Source of the DNA: a virus
Direction: 5' to 3' (one strand)
IMG/VR virus record: IMGVR_UViG_3300033545_000002
Coordinates: 22,052 to 86,051 of that record
DNA: 64,000 nt
Part shown: piece after piece, positions 1 to 9,706 of the stretch
Layout of the letters: the number at the start of each line of letters is the position of its first letter
Position numbering within the stretch: the first letter of the stretch is position 1
Position numbers and translations under genes: made by a program
Notes under the pieces: generated by a model
What the model saw: only the letters and a program-made list of their open reading frames with translations
Databases searched by the model: none
Told to the model about the DNA's origin: nothing

Positions 1-221
1 AATGTCAGCGTAGATTCTAATGAATACTTTTCAATGAACCCGTCGTATATTGACAGCCTTCTTTTTCTGCATTCCATCGCCTCGGCGTCATTAATCCAAG
101 ATGAAACACCGAGAGATGATGCATTGCGTATTTGGCAAACTCTTACTTCGTACCCTTCCAGCAATAGTTTTCTGGCAACACTTAGTATTGCGCAGTCGTA
201 AGTAAAGAAGCAAAAACGCAT
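1..221 (-). CDS. Partial N-terminus, possible ATP-grasp/PurD-like protein
   Basis: An open frame starts at the ATG at 219-221 and runs 73 codons off the left edge without a stop. The first residues (MRFCFFTYDC) followed by a helix and EGYEVRVC look like a Rossmann-type start, as in the N-terminal domain of ATP-grasp ligases of the PurD type, and KRRLSIYDGFIEK is compatible with that. The catalytic part lies outside the window, so the family is a guess. It starts 5 bases after the peptidase E-like gene ends and is probably co-transcribed with it. Confidence 0.5.
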   Translation of the reverse strand, partial: MRFCFFTYDCAILSVARKLLLEGYEVRVCQIRNASSLGVSSWINDAEAMECRKRRLSIYDGFIEKYSLESTLT

Positions 222-226
222 GATTT

Positions 227-850
227 TTAATTTTGAAGTAATTCAATCTTTTTACCCTCAAACCACAATGCCATATTATCATTCAAAAAAAGTATTGGCA
301 GTTTATTTCTCGGTAATTTATCCATATTTCTTTTTGTGGACGGAATATAGTCTTTTTCCTGAGCATGGCACATAATATAAAAGGGGGACAACCCAATTCC
401 ATCCATATCCTTTAACTTTCCTACCATTCCGGCCTCTTGTTCATCTTCATCATCGCAGGCAAATGAGATATTTGGAGCCATAATCATAGACCCTGCACTT
501 GTGCCTGTATAAATGATCTGATTATTATTAATAGCGTTTTTAATCACCATAAACATTTTTTTATCCTTCAACAGTTTTAGGATATATAAAGCACTCCCGC
601 CACAAATGTGTAAAATATCGAATTCTTTCATTCTTTTCTTAAACTCAACGCTCGTTATTCTCCTAAAATCGACATCCTCTACCTCAAAACCGTGAGACAA
701 AAATGCTTTTCTATCCTTATTTACCCATCTTTTACTTTTAAATGGATCAGCAGGGTTAGCAACAAATAACACCCTCGAATTATTTATACCTGCTCTTAGC
801 ACGAACAAATCAATAGTATCAGATAGCGTTGAGGCTAGGAACATTCTCAT
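227..850 (-). CDS. Peptidase E-like (family S51) protein
   Basis: A 207-residue protein with the S51/class I glutamine-amidotransferase-like fold signature: a GGSAL turn near residues 84-88, then the nucleophile elbow GTSAGS with the likely catalytic Ser at 118, and a candidate His near 162. Known S51 members cleave after N-terminal aspartate (Asp-X dipeptides) or, as cyanophycinases, beta-Asp-Arg bonds. The start ATG at 850 overlaps the racemase gene by 32 bases, so the two are probably translated together. An aspartate-specific peptidase beside an aspartate racemase suggests a shared substrate. Family call is firm; substrate is inferred. Confidence 0.85.
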   Translation of the reverse strand: MRMFLASTLSDTIDLFVLRAGINNSRVLFVANPADPFKSKRWVNKDRKAFLSHGFEVEDVDFRRITSVEFKKRMKEFDILHICGGSALYILKLLKDKKMFMVIKNAINNNQIIYTGTSAGSMIMAPNISFACDDEDEQEAGMVGKLKDMDGIGLSPFYIMCHAQEKDYIPSTKRNMDKLPRNKLPILFLNDNMALWFEGKKIELLQN

Positions 851-1547
851 ATAGAAAATCAGTTACCTTGTTTAATAAAATGAACCCAGGATCGATAATT
901 GGTATGTCTACATCCTTCTGCTTAATTACCAGAGGCAATTCGGTACAGCCCAACACAATAGCTTGCGCCCCGTTGCTTTTGAGAGATTTAATGAAAAACT
1001 CCATTGTTTCCCTTTCTTCTTTACCAGACTTACCGCTTTGAACAGACAAGATTATTTCGTTAATTAATCCCTGCTCATACGGAATCCCAAGAGAATGACA
1101 CTTAACCCCATTTTCTTCAAACCTATTCTTATAAATCTCAGACCTGTTAGTGCTTTCAGTACTTATCAGCCCAATGGAATGATACCCTGCGTTTTTGACA
1201 TGATCGACGCATTCATTTATCAGGTTTAGTATAGGTATGAAAGTATTGAATTGTAAATACTCATACACAATATGAGCCGTGTTGCAAGCTATGACTATGT
1301 AATCAACCTTTAAATATTCCATGTTTCTGATCGCATCCAACAAACTTTTCTTAACGGCTTCTTTATCCTCAATGCCCCTTTCGCTCCATCCTCCCATTGA
1401 TAAACTATGGATATACATTTCTGGGTATTGCTCATCTTGGGTCAGTTGATATTTCTTTTCAAGGATATTCAATATCATCCTGTACCAATTGCAACTGGCT
1501 GACGGACCCATTCCTCCTAAAATCCCCAATTTTTTAACATTGTTCAT
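819..1547 (-). CDS. Aspartate/glutamate racemase family protein
   Basis: A 242-residue PLP-independent Asp/Glu racemase. The N-terminus has the LGILGGMGP signature, the first catalytic cysteine lies in ACNTAH (Cys88) and the second in LGCTELPL (Cys201), so the two-cysteine acid/base pair is intact. Length matches bacterial aspartate racemases (about 230-245). These enzymes interconvert L- and D-aspartate or related amino acids in the cytoplasm. It overlaps the upstream hypothetical gene by 4 bases (ATGA) and the peptidase gene by 32 bases, so the three are likely one transcript at the end of the structural block. Substrate (Asp or Glu) is not certain. Confidence 0.88.
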   Translation of the reverse strand: MNNVKKLGILGGMGPSASCNWYRMILNILEKKYQLTQDEQYPEMYIHSLSMGGWSERGIEDKEAVKKSLLDAIRNMEYLKVDYIVIACNTAHIVYEYLQFNTFIPILNLINECVDHVKNAGYHSIGLISTESTNRSEIYKNRFEENGVKCHSLGIPYEQGLINEIILSVQSGKSGKEERETMEFFIKSLKSNGAQAIVLGCTELPLVIKQKDVDIPIIDPGFILLNKVTDFLYENVPSLNAI

Positions 1548-2101
1548 TGAGTGGATTTAATCTTATACTTATCCGACAAGGATTTATCATTTAATGATCT
1601 AACGTATGATTCGATGTCAACTCCAAAATCGTAAGACCCTTCTGTGTTAGTGCCTCTGTGCGCTGTAGGATAGTACTCTCTCGAAGTTAGCGAACCGAGC
1701 CAGTTATCAACTTCGCTTATTGGCCTTGTCATATAAGCCGGGTTGAGACCTTTCCTGACGTAAGCCAATTCTTCCGGCTTCATTGTTCCGAATGAATCTC
1801 CTTTTCTAAGTTGGTATTGCTCGTATTGTATATCATCGATTAACTTTGGATCAATGGATTTGTCAGGATTTTCTTTATTGTATTTTGATAGGTATTGAAG
1901 CCCTAAAGTCTGATCCCGTTTGTCCAAGTCTGCCGATCCGCCAACGCCCTCCTTTTGGAGGTAGTCGAGGAAATCGTTCCAATTTTTTCGCTGTACCAAA
2001 GTTAAGGGAGTGTAATCTTTTGGGGCATCGACTTTTTTAGCCGGTGTTTCTCCGCCCCCTTCGCTGTCATCAGTTGGGTAGTATAGTTTACAAAATATCA
2101 T
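1544..2101 (-). CDS. Hypothetical protein at end of the virion operon
   Basis: A 185-residue protein of unknown family. It is acidic and soluble, with a Gly/Pro-rich N-terminus and repeated Tyr-rich helices (LGLQYLSKYN, IQYEQYQL). The ATG at 2101 lies inside the small membrane ORF upstream, 14 bases before that ORF's stop, so it is either translated by coupling or could be reached by frameshifting from the membrane segment. It follows the giant virion protein and may be a virion component. No catalytic motif was seen. Confidence 0.6.
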   Translation of the reverse strand: MIFCKLYYPTDDSEGGGETPAKKVDAPKDYTPLTLVQRKNWNDFLDYLQKEGVGGSADLDKRDQTLGLQYLSKYNKENPDKSIDPKLIDDIQYEQYQLRKGDSFGTMKPEELAYVRKGLNPAYMTRPISEVDNWLGSLTSREYYPTAHRGTNTEGSYDFGVDIESYVRSLNDKSLSDKYKIKSTQ

Positions 2102-2183
2102 CTGGCCATTTTGGTGTGTGCTTTCCTCTCGTTCCCATATAAACGATAAATAACACGAATAATATAATTACTAAAGTTATCAT
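2088..2183 (-). CDS. Small single-TM peptide (31 aa)
   Basis: ATG at 2183-2181 overlaps the stop of the giant protein gene by 4 bases (ATGA). The 31 residues begin MITLVIILFVLFIVYM, a strong membrane segment, followed by a basic tail (GTRGKH). The position and coupling suggest a real small membrane protein, possibly holin- or spanin-like, or the N-terminal anchor of the overlapping downstream ORF if a frameshift occurs. Short length limits confidence. Confidence 0.45.
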   Translation of the reverse strand: MITLVIILFVLFIVYMGTRGKHTPKWPDDIL

Positions 2184-5100
2184 TTTTGATTTTTTTCGTA
2201 ATAAGGATCATTTTCTCTTCGCTCATCTACCCTTTGCTGGCTGGCATCTATTTTGTCGGCCCTGTCTTCCTCAGCCTGTTCTTTCGTCGGAACAAAGCCT
2301 CTGCCTCCTACCCTGAGTAGGATATTTTGCCAAGGATTCTCGCCTTTTCTTTCGATCAATTTACCGTCCGCATCCGTATCGAAATACTCAGATATGTTTT
2401 TACCTGCCATTTGAGTAGTAAAGCTATTGAATAAATTGGCAGGAGACTGAGCAATATCTCCAAGGCTCTTTAAAGCGGATTCTTCCCATGCCGTCCGAAC
2501 CACTTCGGAAAGTCCGTCAAAGGCTGCGGTTCCCTTGTCCGCCTCATCCTTGTAGTCTCCACGTTCATCCTTGTACTTTTGAACGTAGGTAGCCCCCATG
2601 ACGGCAGGCATCAAGGGGGGCAAGTGCATAATTACCGCTGACCAAAACTTACCTACCTTGTGCCCGTTTATGGCTATTTCGCCGTAATTCAATTCTTCCA
2701 ACTCCCCGGTATCGGCATTCAGGAACTTTCTTTTCTTTTTACCCTCCCCATAAGCTCCCCCGAATACCAAATTACCTTTGGCAGCCATTGATCCTGCCAC
2801 CATAGCCAATCCTAGACCTATAGCGCCCTTATTAAAGTATTGAATGATACTATCCCGCTTTTCGGCTGGTAGGCTTTGCATGTGCTCCCTGATAGCGTCC
2901 ATTGTGCCGTTAAAGTCTTTGATTCCATCTTTTATGGTCAGATCGTTAGCGTTGAGGGCCATCCCTATCTCATAGAAGGTTTTGCCAATAGCAACAGGGA
3001 TACCAGCCGTGTATTTGAATAAGCCCTCCGCCTCAATATTCAACGGAACTTTCAAAACAGGGGTTACCGATTGCAGCCAGAAAGCGAACGCCTTCCCCAA
3101 AAATCCCCCTTCTGACGCCTTGGCTTCGGCTCCCCGGATCGCTTCGGCTACTGGATTCTTATTCTGGAATTTGCCGCCTAAAAAGTCGTTATAAGATTGT
3201 AAAGCGATACCCTCCAATTTTGAAGGCGTCAATTGCTCTCCGGCCTTGATCCTTTCGGATGCTCTTTTCAGAAACCCTTCGACAAATGCTTGACGGGCTG
3301 AAATATCTTTTTCGGCTCCGTGGGTACGGCCAAATATTTCGAGTGTATGAATGATCCGGTTTATGCCCGTTCCGATAGCATGTTTACTCTTTTCATCAGC
3401 CCATGTGGTGCCTCGATACCCGCCCATGCTTTCTTCAAAAGTGGATACACCTGATTGTAGAATTTTCAACCGTTCAGCCCATGAATTAGGAGCAATAAAA
3501 TCATACATGGCAGCAGCGGCCCATTCGTATTGAGCGGACTGATAATCGTTGACTGCCTTGGTATATTCGTCGTCTTTGTATGGTTGGTATTCAGGTGTTC
3601 CTTTGAGTGAATTTAATTGATCGTTTGCGGCCTGTAAATTAGTAGTAGCTGTTTCGAGTGCCTTTGTCGTAGTGCCTCGTTTTTCGGCTGCCTGCCGTTG
3701 CGTCATACCCTTGAAAGAATCCTCAAAAGAACGGATTGTAGCATCATTGTTCAATACTTCCCGCTCTCCTTTTAGCCCTAACATTCTAAGTGCCGGGGTC
3801 GTTACTGTGCCAACCGTCCGCCTTACCAATGCATCCGAAACGGGCTTAACGACCGTAGCAACCAATACTTTCCCGTTGGTCATAATACCGGAAATTAGGT
3901 TGGCTCGTTGTAAACGTTGCAGACGGGTAATTTGCCGTTGCCAAAATCCTTGATTCTGTTTATGGTACTTGTCTATTTGGTAGGCTAAATCGTGTTCAGC
4001 CTTTTTTCGGTCGCGGGTTAGTTTCATCAATTCCTCATCCTTTTTATAGTCGGATAGTTTGTGGGCGTCTTCAAAATCACCGGCGGCCAACTTACGTTCA
4101 GCCTGTTCTTTACGCGTAATCTCTCTATTCTTGACTTGCTCTAACTGAATATCCTGAAGGGAGGAGTTGTTATCTTTTTTAAGTTGAGTGCTGAGATTTT
4201 TAAGATCGGAAAGAATTTCGGCCTTTCGCCCGGTCAGCAGGTTAGTGATATTAGTCGTATGCAACCGACTTGCGGCGGCTTGTGCCTTTTTGATCTTATC
4301 ATCCAACTCTCCGGCGTCAATTTTCACACCCATTTTATTCAACTCGCTTTGGACAGAACGGAGGGCCTTTTTATCTTCATCAGAAACGGTATCATCATTC
4401 AAGAGATCGGATATTTTATCCTTCAAATTACCGACGCGTTCGTTATGCGCTTCAATAACTTTTTCTTTGGCGGCGCGTGAATCTTTGCTTCCGGTTTCCA
4501 ACTTAACCCCGTTCTTAATAAGCGCCTTCCTTAATTCCTCTCGCTTGGCGGCCAAGTCCTTATCAACGCCTTTACCTTTCTTGGCTTTCTCCCATACTTT
4601 TTGATGATTGTCTAAATCGGCAATACGTTTATCGTATTCGGCCAATCTTTCGGCCTTCTTTTGCGCGTCTTTTATGTCACGGGCCGCGCGACCACGTTCT
4701 TTCAATAACTGGGCCTTTTCGTCGCGTAGCTTTTGTTCATAATCGGAAATGATCTTGGATTTTTTTTCCTTGTCAGCACCATAAAGATCACTACCGGCTT
4801 CCAATGCTCCGATATCTCTTTGCAGAACGGTAATGTCATGGAATGTCTGTGCGGACTTTTTTACCTGATCTTCTAAGTCTTTACTTTTCTCAGGAGTAAA
4901 CTTGCCTTCTTTCAAATAGGCATCCCGTAGGGTCTTAGCGTCCAATCCTGGGAAGGCTTTACCCAATTCCTCCACTCCCTTGTCGAGAATCTTTTCCGGG
5001 TCCGTTTGGCCTCTTTTAGCTATATCATGGAGATAATCACGGACCAATCCATTATCCACCATTTTTTGAGTAATGGCCTTAACGTCTGAATTTTTGGCAA

Positions 5101-8100
5101 TCTCTTTCATCTTGCCCAAAATGCCTTCCCGGTTGGTTTTGGCATTCAGGGTCTTGTCGTCCAAACCGGCATCTTTCAGACTACTTTTTATGTTTTCGGA
5201 AAGATCATCTTCGCTTAGATCCTTGTCTTTAAAGCGTTCGATAGCCTCAGAAATTAATTCAGGGATCTTTAAATCACCATTGGCTATTTTTTCGGCAATC
5301 CACCGGATAGCATCGGCGATTTTCTTTTGAATGTCAGGGCCGAATCCGGCCTTTTGGGTGCCTTCTGGCAAGTCGGCGCGTCCAAATTTCTCAAATTTAT
5401 CAGCAAAATCTTTTAGCTTACCGGCTATCTTCTGCGAACTTTCTTTGGTAACTCTCGTTCCCTTTTCAGGAGTTTTACCCTTCAGTGCCTCAGCGACGGC
5501 AGCCTTAATACGCTTATCGAATTCCTCCTTAGAAAATTTCTCATCCAGACTATTACGGGCTTTGTTTTCTTTTTGGTATTCCTCCTTCCACTTATTGAAA
5601 GCATCGTAGATCGGCTTAACTTTTTCCTGATCCGATTTACTCAGTTGTTTAAACTGCTCTTCGTTTTCTGGAATCTTTACGCCTACAGATGCGGAGGTAG
5701 CTTTACGCATGATCTGAACCTTTCCGTCAACCCCCATCTTCAAAAGAGACTGACGGAATTGGAAGGCCCGACCAGCTTCGCCGAAACTTAACAACCGCTC
5801 GGCCTTCATTTGCTCATTTTCCAAAAAAGCAGTACGGGCGGTCTGTTGATCATCGGCGGGGTTGAATTCATTTACAGCAGCTTCGCCATTAATATCCATC
5901 AATCGAATTCCGATTAATGCGAGCTGTTCGGTTGTAGGGTTAAACGCTTGCTTGATCGTCCCATCATCATTGAAAAACTCATTATGTAAAGCGTTCGTTT
6001 CAAACTCAGCCTGAGTCTGCCACGTCCTGCCATTCTTAGCGGCATCTTGGCTTAATCTACCAATCACCCTATCAACCGTCTCCCGGTTAGTTTCAGTGAA
6101 GGCATTTTCTTTTTGCACTCGCTCCGAAAGATCCTTTTTTTGGATGGACACCCATTCATTGTCATGAGGATGCAATCCATCCTCCGCAGGTCCGACGACC
6201 GGAGGCGGAGGTACAGAAGGGGGAGGTTCGTCACCTTTCACCGTAGATTTATCCTCCCCCTCTTTTTCGTTTAGCAGGGCTTCCCGCCCTTCGGCTTCTT
6301 TGGATTTTTCATCGCTTTCTGTTTTTATTGGTGAAGAAATAGTTTCTGGACTGACGACATTCGGTGGTTTAAGTTCCCCCGGCTGAATGACAGATATTTT
6401 AGACGGGTCTCTTTCTGTTGGAATAACATTCGGCGGCTTTAATTCGCCGGGTTGGATAACAGATATGCCGGACTTTTCTTTTAACTCCGCCCGCTTATCG
6501 TCGATCATTTTATCCTGTCCGGCTTCGTCAAGTGTGGCGAACTTTTCTTTTTCTTCCGGCGTAAAGAAATCGGCTTTGGCGAAATAGTCATCACGAATAT
6601 TTTTCTTATACTCCCCGGTAGGCTCCTTTTGTTCGTCCGACCCCGATGCCGGTTTTTCTGCTTCTGGCTTTACTTCTTCTGGGTACATTACTTTAGCCAA
6701 ATCAACAATATCATTACCATACTGATCTCTTACGGCCTGTTCTGCATTGGGTTGATTGGATGGACTGCCATCTGAATTTCTTCCAGCGGCTTGATCGGCG
6801 ACGGCCTTATAGAAGGACTCCGGGTTTTCTTTCGCTACCCCGTAAAAAGTGCCCAACTTATCCTTATTTTCTTCGATAAGACCCTTGGCGTGGTCCATGA
6901 TATCCTTTCCCTCTACGGTAGATTCGTCCTTTGCTGTGACAAATTCTTTATACCGTTGTGCAAATTCAGGATCATCACTTTTGTGAACGCCTTCGATAGT
7001 ACCATCCTTTTGCCACTTAGCAATCGTTCCTTCCTGTTCCAATGTTTTGAATGACCGATCCGACATGAATATAGGATGCCCTTCACCGTTGACTAGATAA
7101 GTGAATTTCGCCTGATCTCCTGCCGCTGCCTCCGCTTGGCTCCGATAATCTTTGGCCTTATTCTTATAAATATCCGATAGATTCTTGTTGTCTTTTGAGG
7201 ATTGTTCTGCAAGATAATCATGTTGATCTGCTAGTGCTAAGTTGTGTGCCTGATAAAGTTCTGTAATGTTTTTCGGGTCAAGGTTGGCTTGTCGGATATT
7301 CCTTTCAAGGTTGGTACTATACAACAATCCGGCTTTCAAGTCAGCTAAGTTTCTACGACCTTCCTCGTTCAATCCTTCGGGGTCTACATTGAAGATATGA
7401 AGTTTCAAAGCGTCCCGTAGAGCATTACCGTTACCGGCGAACTCTTGCCCGAGTGCGTAGTTCTGCGGGATCAAGTTCTTAAACTCCCCTTCGGACATAT
7501 GGACCATTTTTGTCCAATTGTCCACGCTTTTCATATACTGTCCGGGCGCGTGTAAAAGAGAAAGGCCGCCGCCAACAATCATTCCGTTGATAAGATTATC
7601 CTTGAAGTCTTTCGACTGCATGTAATCCCAAAAATCTGTTTTCTTTCCTTGTGCCTCTTGAGCGGTGGAATAGTCGTTATATCCAGACCATGTAAAGAAG
7701 GGTTGCGCCTCTGCCGTTCCTAAAAGTGCTTTTCTAACCGCCCCGCCTATAGTTGGCTTAACGATGTTTTTTGCTTTGAATAAAGTGCCGGACGTAACGG
7801 CCATCATCAACACGTTGGGTAAGAAGTCCTCACTCATTTGATTGGACATATAATGCGACGCATCGGCTTCTGTCAGCAAATTGCCCTGAGCGTCCCGCGT
7901 GTTTAGCATTTGACTATACGTCGAAAGGCCGCTTTGTGCTGTGAATAGACCAGCGCTAGCCAACCAGCCGATATATTCCGGCATCCCTGCGCCATCTGTA
8001 GCCAATCCTACCGCACTTGCCCCTGCGATGACAGGAACCATTGACCCGGCTTTTGATAGCCAGAAATCAGGGTCTTTTAGCGATTCCAGACCCTTCCAAT

Positions 8101-9706
8101 TCCATGAGGCCGCTACCTTAGATTGTTCGATTTGAGGGGATGAAATATCTTGAGCCTCGTAATATTGAACGTTCTTTTGGCCCCACTGAGTTTTGTTGAA
8201 GACATACTTAGACATGGCCCCGGATAGGTCGCTCATGGCCCCGCCAACCGATCCCCAAAACGCCCCGACGGATTTAGCTTTCTTATCGGCTTCTTTCTGC
8301 CACGCCTCATTGGAATCAATACCCATCCCGATAGCTATAGCATTCAGCCCGCCTTCATATCGTTTAACTAAGTTTTTGTACTTGTCTTCGTCCATCCCGG
8401 ACAGCCCTACCGTACCGTCTTTGTAGATGGTGAACTTAGGTTTGTCTTTTTTAAGCCCGGCGACAATGTATCCCTCAAAATCCTTTTGCGTTTTTTCGGT
8501 TATCTTTCGAATCTCCGTTTCGTAGTTGTCATTCAGTGATTTGAGCGCCGGATTCTGCTTTAACTCTGCCTCGACTTGCTTTCTCGCCACCTCATCGGTC
8601 ATCTTTCCCTCACCTACTAATTTGGCGTATTTTTCCTGAATGTCAACAAAGTCTTTATTCTGATAAGCTAATCCACCTTTACCGAAATATTTATGTTGCG
8701 TAGTGAGAATATCCTTATCTCTGTCTATGTTTACTTTGGCGTTAAGATCGGATATTTTATCCTTCGAAAAATATTCGTTAACCTCTTTATTCGCATTGAA
8801 GGCGTCCCTAAGTTCCGGGTGCCTTCTAGTGAATTCGTCGGTATACTCTTTCTGCTTTTTCTGGACAGGAATAGTATTCAGGTAATCAACAACCGATTTT
8901 GATACGTCCTGATAGGTACGATCCTTTTTATCCAAATCACCTGAAACTTGTGCATTAATAGCCGCGTCCCCTTTTTTGTTCATAAAGTCATCGACGTGCT
9001 TAATAACCCATTCCGTAGACTGTGGCGTTAACTTGTGGGTATCGGCATTCCATTGAAGGGGGCTTTTCATTTTGATACCCAATACATCCTGATCCGGTTT
9101 GTTATAGGCATCTACCCAATCGGATACACCTACGACATTTTTTAAATGATCGACAATTTCAGGTACGGCCTTCCTTTTGCTTTCATCGTATGATTTTTGT
9201 ATCTGCCCCCTGTAGTATTTTTCGCTATCCTGCAACTTGTCCAGACCGCCCGGATTGTTTGCGTTGTATATAGCCGTGTTTTTAGCACTTGCCGTTACCT
9301 GATTGATTTGTTCCTGGACAGCCTTATGCTGATCGACCAATGACTTTACGTAGTTGTCAGAAGAAGATTTTGACCAATCCGAAAGATTCTTACCCTTGTT
9401 GTTGAGTGCGCTTGAAATCTGTTCGAGAGGCGGACCAACGGGCATAGGGGCTGACCCTACGTCTTTTGGCGTGAGAACATTATTCTTGTAGTTCGCCGTT
9501 ACTTGTTTCGGATTTGAACCCCCAGTATCTACGTGTGGTTCCGTCTGCGAAGGTATCGGTAAAGAATCCGAAGGAGAAGGAGAGCCATCGGAGCCTTTTT
9601 TTTTTGGAACTGGCAATCCATCTTCGTCCAAAATAGAGGTATCCTTTTGAGAAGCTACCGGAATTGGAAGCCCTTCGTTATCATATCTGGTAGTAGTTCC
9701 GCCCAT
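2180..9706 (-). CDS. Giant 2508-residue putative ejection/cargo virion protein
   Basis: A single 2508-residue ORF, about 12 percent of the window. Order: Pro/Ser-rich low-complexity N-terminus (1-90); charged helical region; hydrophobic Ala/Gly-rich segment near 555-700 (contains GASAVGLATDGAG); a 14-residue tandem repeat (ISVIQPGELKPPNV twice, near 1080-1115); a Pro-rich hinge (PPPSVPPPPVVGP, near 1160); long Lys/Glu/Ala coiled-coil-like stretch (about 1300-2000); and a C-terminal hydrophobic region with VTPVLKVPLNIEAEG near 2210, like the TPF..P.NI motif of large polyvalent phage proteins. It starts immediately after the 554-residue protein's stop. By position after the hub it fits an internal/ejection protein such as T7 gp16 or crAss-like cargo. 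No lysozyme, protease or helicase motif was recognised. Confidence 0.7.
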   Translation of the reverse strand: MGGTTTRYDNEGLPIPVASQKDTSILDEDGLPVPKKKGSDGSPSPSDSLPIPSQTEPHVDTGGSNPKQVTANYKNNVLTPKDVGSAPMPVGPPLEQISSALNNKGKNLSDWSKSSSDNYVKSLVDQHKAVQEQINQVTASAKNTAIYNANNPGGLDKLQDSEKYYRGQIQKSYDESKRKAVPEIVDHLKNVVGVSDWVDAYNKPDQDVLGIKMKSPLQWNADTHKLTPQSTEWVIKHVDDFMNKKGDAAINAQVSGDLDKKDRTYQDVSKSVVDYLNTIPVQKKQKEYTDEFTRRHPELRDAFNANKEVNEYFSKDKISDLNAKVNIDRDKDILTTQHKYFGKGGLAYQNKDFVDIQEKYAKLVGEGKMTDEVARKQVEAELKQNPALKSLNDNYETEIRKITEKTQKDFEGYIVAGLKKDKPKFTIYKDGTVGLSGMDEDKYKNLVKRYEGGLNAIAIGMGIDSNEAWQKEADKKAKSVGAFWGSVGGAMSDLSGAMSKYVFNKTQWGQKNVQYYEAQDISSPQIEQSKVAASWNWKGLESLKDPDFWLSKAGSMVPVIAGASAVGLATDGAGMPEYIGWLASAGLFTAQSGLSTYSQMLNTRDAQGNLLTEADASHYMSNQMSEDFLPNVLMMAVTSGTLFKAKNIVKPTIGGAVRKALLGTAEAQPFFTWSGYNDYSTAQEAQGKKTDFWDYMQSKDFKDNLINGMIVGGGLSLLHAPGQYMKSVDNWTKMVHMSEGEFKNLIPQNYALGQEFAGNGNALRDALKLHIFNVDPEGLNEEGRRNLADLKAGLLYSTNLERNIRQANLDPKNITELYQAHNLALADQHDYLAEQSSKDNKNLSDIYKNKAKDYRSQAEAAAGDQAKFTYLVNGEGHPIFMSDRSFKTLEQEGTIAKWQKDGTIEGVHKSDDPEFAQRYKEFVTAKDESTVEGKDIMDHAKGLIEENKDKLGTFYGVAKENPESFYKAVADQAAGRNSDGSPSNQPNAEQAVRDQYGNDIVDLAKVMYPEEVKPEAEKPASGSDEQKEPTGEYKKNIRDDYFAKADFFTPEEKEKFATLDEAGQDKMIDDKRAELKEKSGISVIQPGELKPPNVIPTERDPSKISVIQPGELKPPNVVSPETISSPIKTESDEKSKEAEGREALLNEKEGEDKSTVKGDEPPPSVPPPPVVGPAEDGLHPHDNEWVSIQKKDLSERVQKENAFTETNRETVDRVIGRLSQDAAKNGRTWQTQAEFETNALHNEFFNDDGTIKQAFNPTTEQLALIGIRLMDINGEAAVNEFNPADDQQTARTAFLENEQMKAERLLSFGEAGRAFQFRQSLLKMGVDGKVQIMRKATSASVGVKIPENEEQFKQLSKSDQEKVKPIYDAFNKWKEEYQKENKARNSLDEKFSKEEFDKRIKAAVAEALKGKTPEKGTRVTKESSQKIAGKLKDFADKFEKFGRADLPEGTQKAGFGPDIQKKIADAIRWIAEKIANGDLKIPELISEAIERFKDKDLSEDDLSENIKSSLKDAGLDDKTLNAKTNREGILGKMKEIAKNSDVKAITQKMVDNGLVRDYLHDIAKRGQTDPEKILDKGVEELGKAFPGLDAKTLRDAYLKEGKFTPEKSKDLEDQVKKSAQTFHDITVLQRDIGALEAGSDLYGADKEKKSKIISDYEQKLRDEKAQLLKERGRAARDIKDAQKKAERLAEYDKRIADLDNHQKVWEKAKKGKGVDKDLAAKREELRKALIKNGVKLETGSKDSRAAKEKVIEAHNERVGNLKDKISDLLNDDTVSDEDKKALRSVQSELNKMGVKIDAGELDDKIKKAQAAASRLHTTNITNLLTGRKAEILSDLKNLSTQLKKDNNSSLQDIQLEQVKNREITRKEQAERKLAAGDFEDAHKLSDYKKDEELMKLTRDRKKAEHDLAYQIDKYHKQNQGFWQRQITRLQRLQRANLISGIMTNGKVLVATVVKPVSDALVRRTVGTVTTPALRMLGLKGEREVLNNDATIRSFEDSFKGMTQRQAAEKRGTTTKALETATTNLQAANDQLNSLKGTPEYQPYKDDEYTKAVNDYQSAQYEWAAAAMYDFIAPNSWAERLKILQSGVSTFEESMGGYRGTTWADEKSKHAIGTGINRIIHTLEIFGRTHGAEKDISARQAFVEGFLKRASERIKAGEQLTPSKLEGIALQSYNDFLGGKFQNKNPVAEAIRGAEAKASEGGFLGKAFAFWLQSVTPVLKVPLNIEAEGLFKYTAGIPVAIGKTFYEIGMALNANDLTIKDGIKDFNGTMDAIREHMQSLPAEKRDSIIQYFNKGAIGLGLAMVAGSMAAKGNLVFGGAYGEGKKKRKFLNADTGELEELNYGEIAINGHKVGKFWSAVIMHLPPLMPAVMGATYVQKYKDERGDYKDEADKGTAAFDGLSEVVRTAWEESALKSLGDIAQSPANLFNSFTTQMAGKNISEYFDTDADGKLIERKGENPWQNILLRVGGRGFVPTKEQAEEDRADKIDASQQRVDERRENDPYYEKNQK

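Noticed and set aside
91-282. A 63-codon minus frame at the left end
   Set aside because: It overlaps the partial ATP-grasp-like gene and the peptidase gene in another frame, and reads as a shadow.
4184-4604. Several plus-strand frames opposite the giant gene
   Set aside because: Antisense to a long, uninterrupted gene with coherent protein composition; no start signals.
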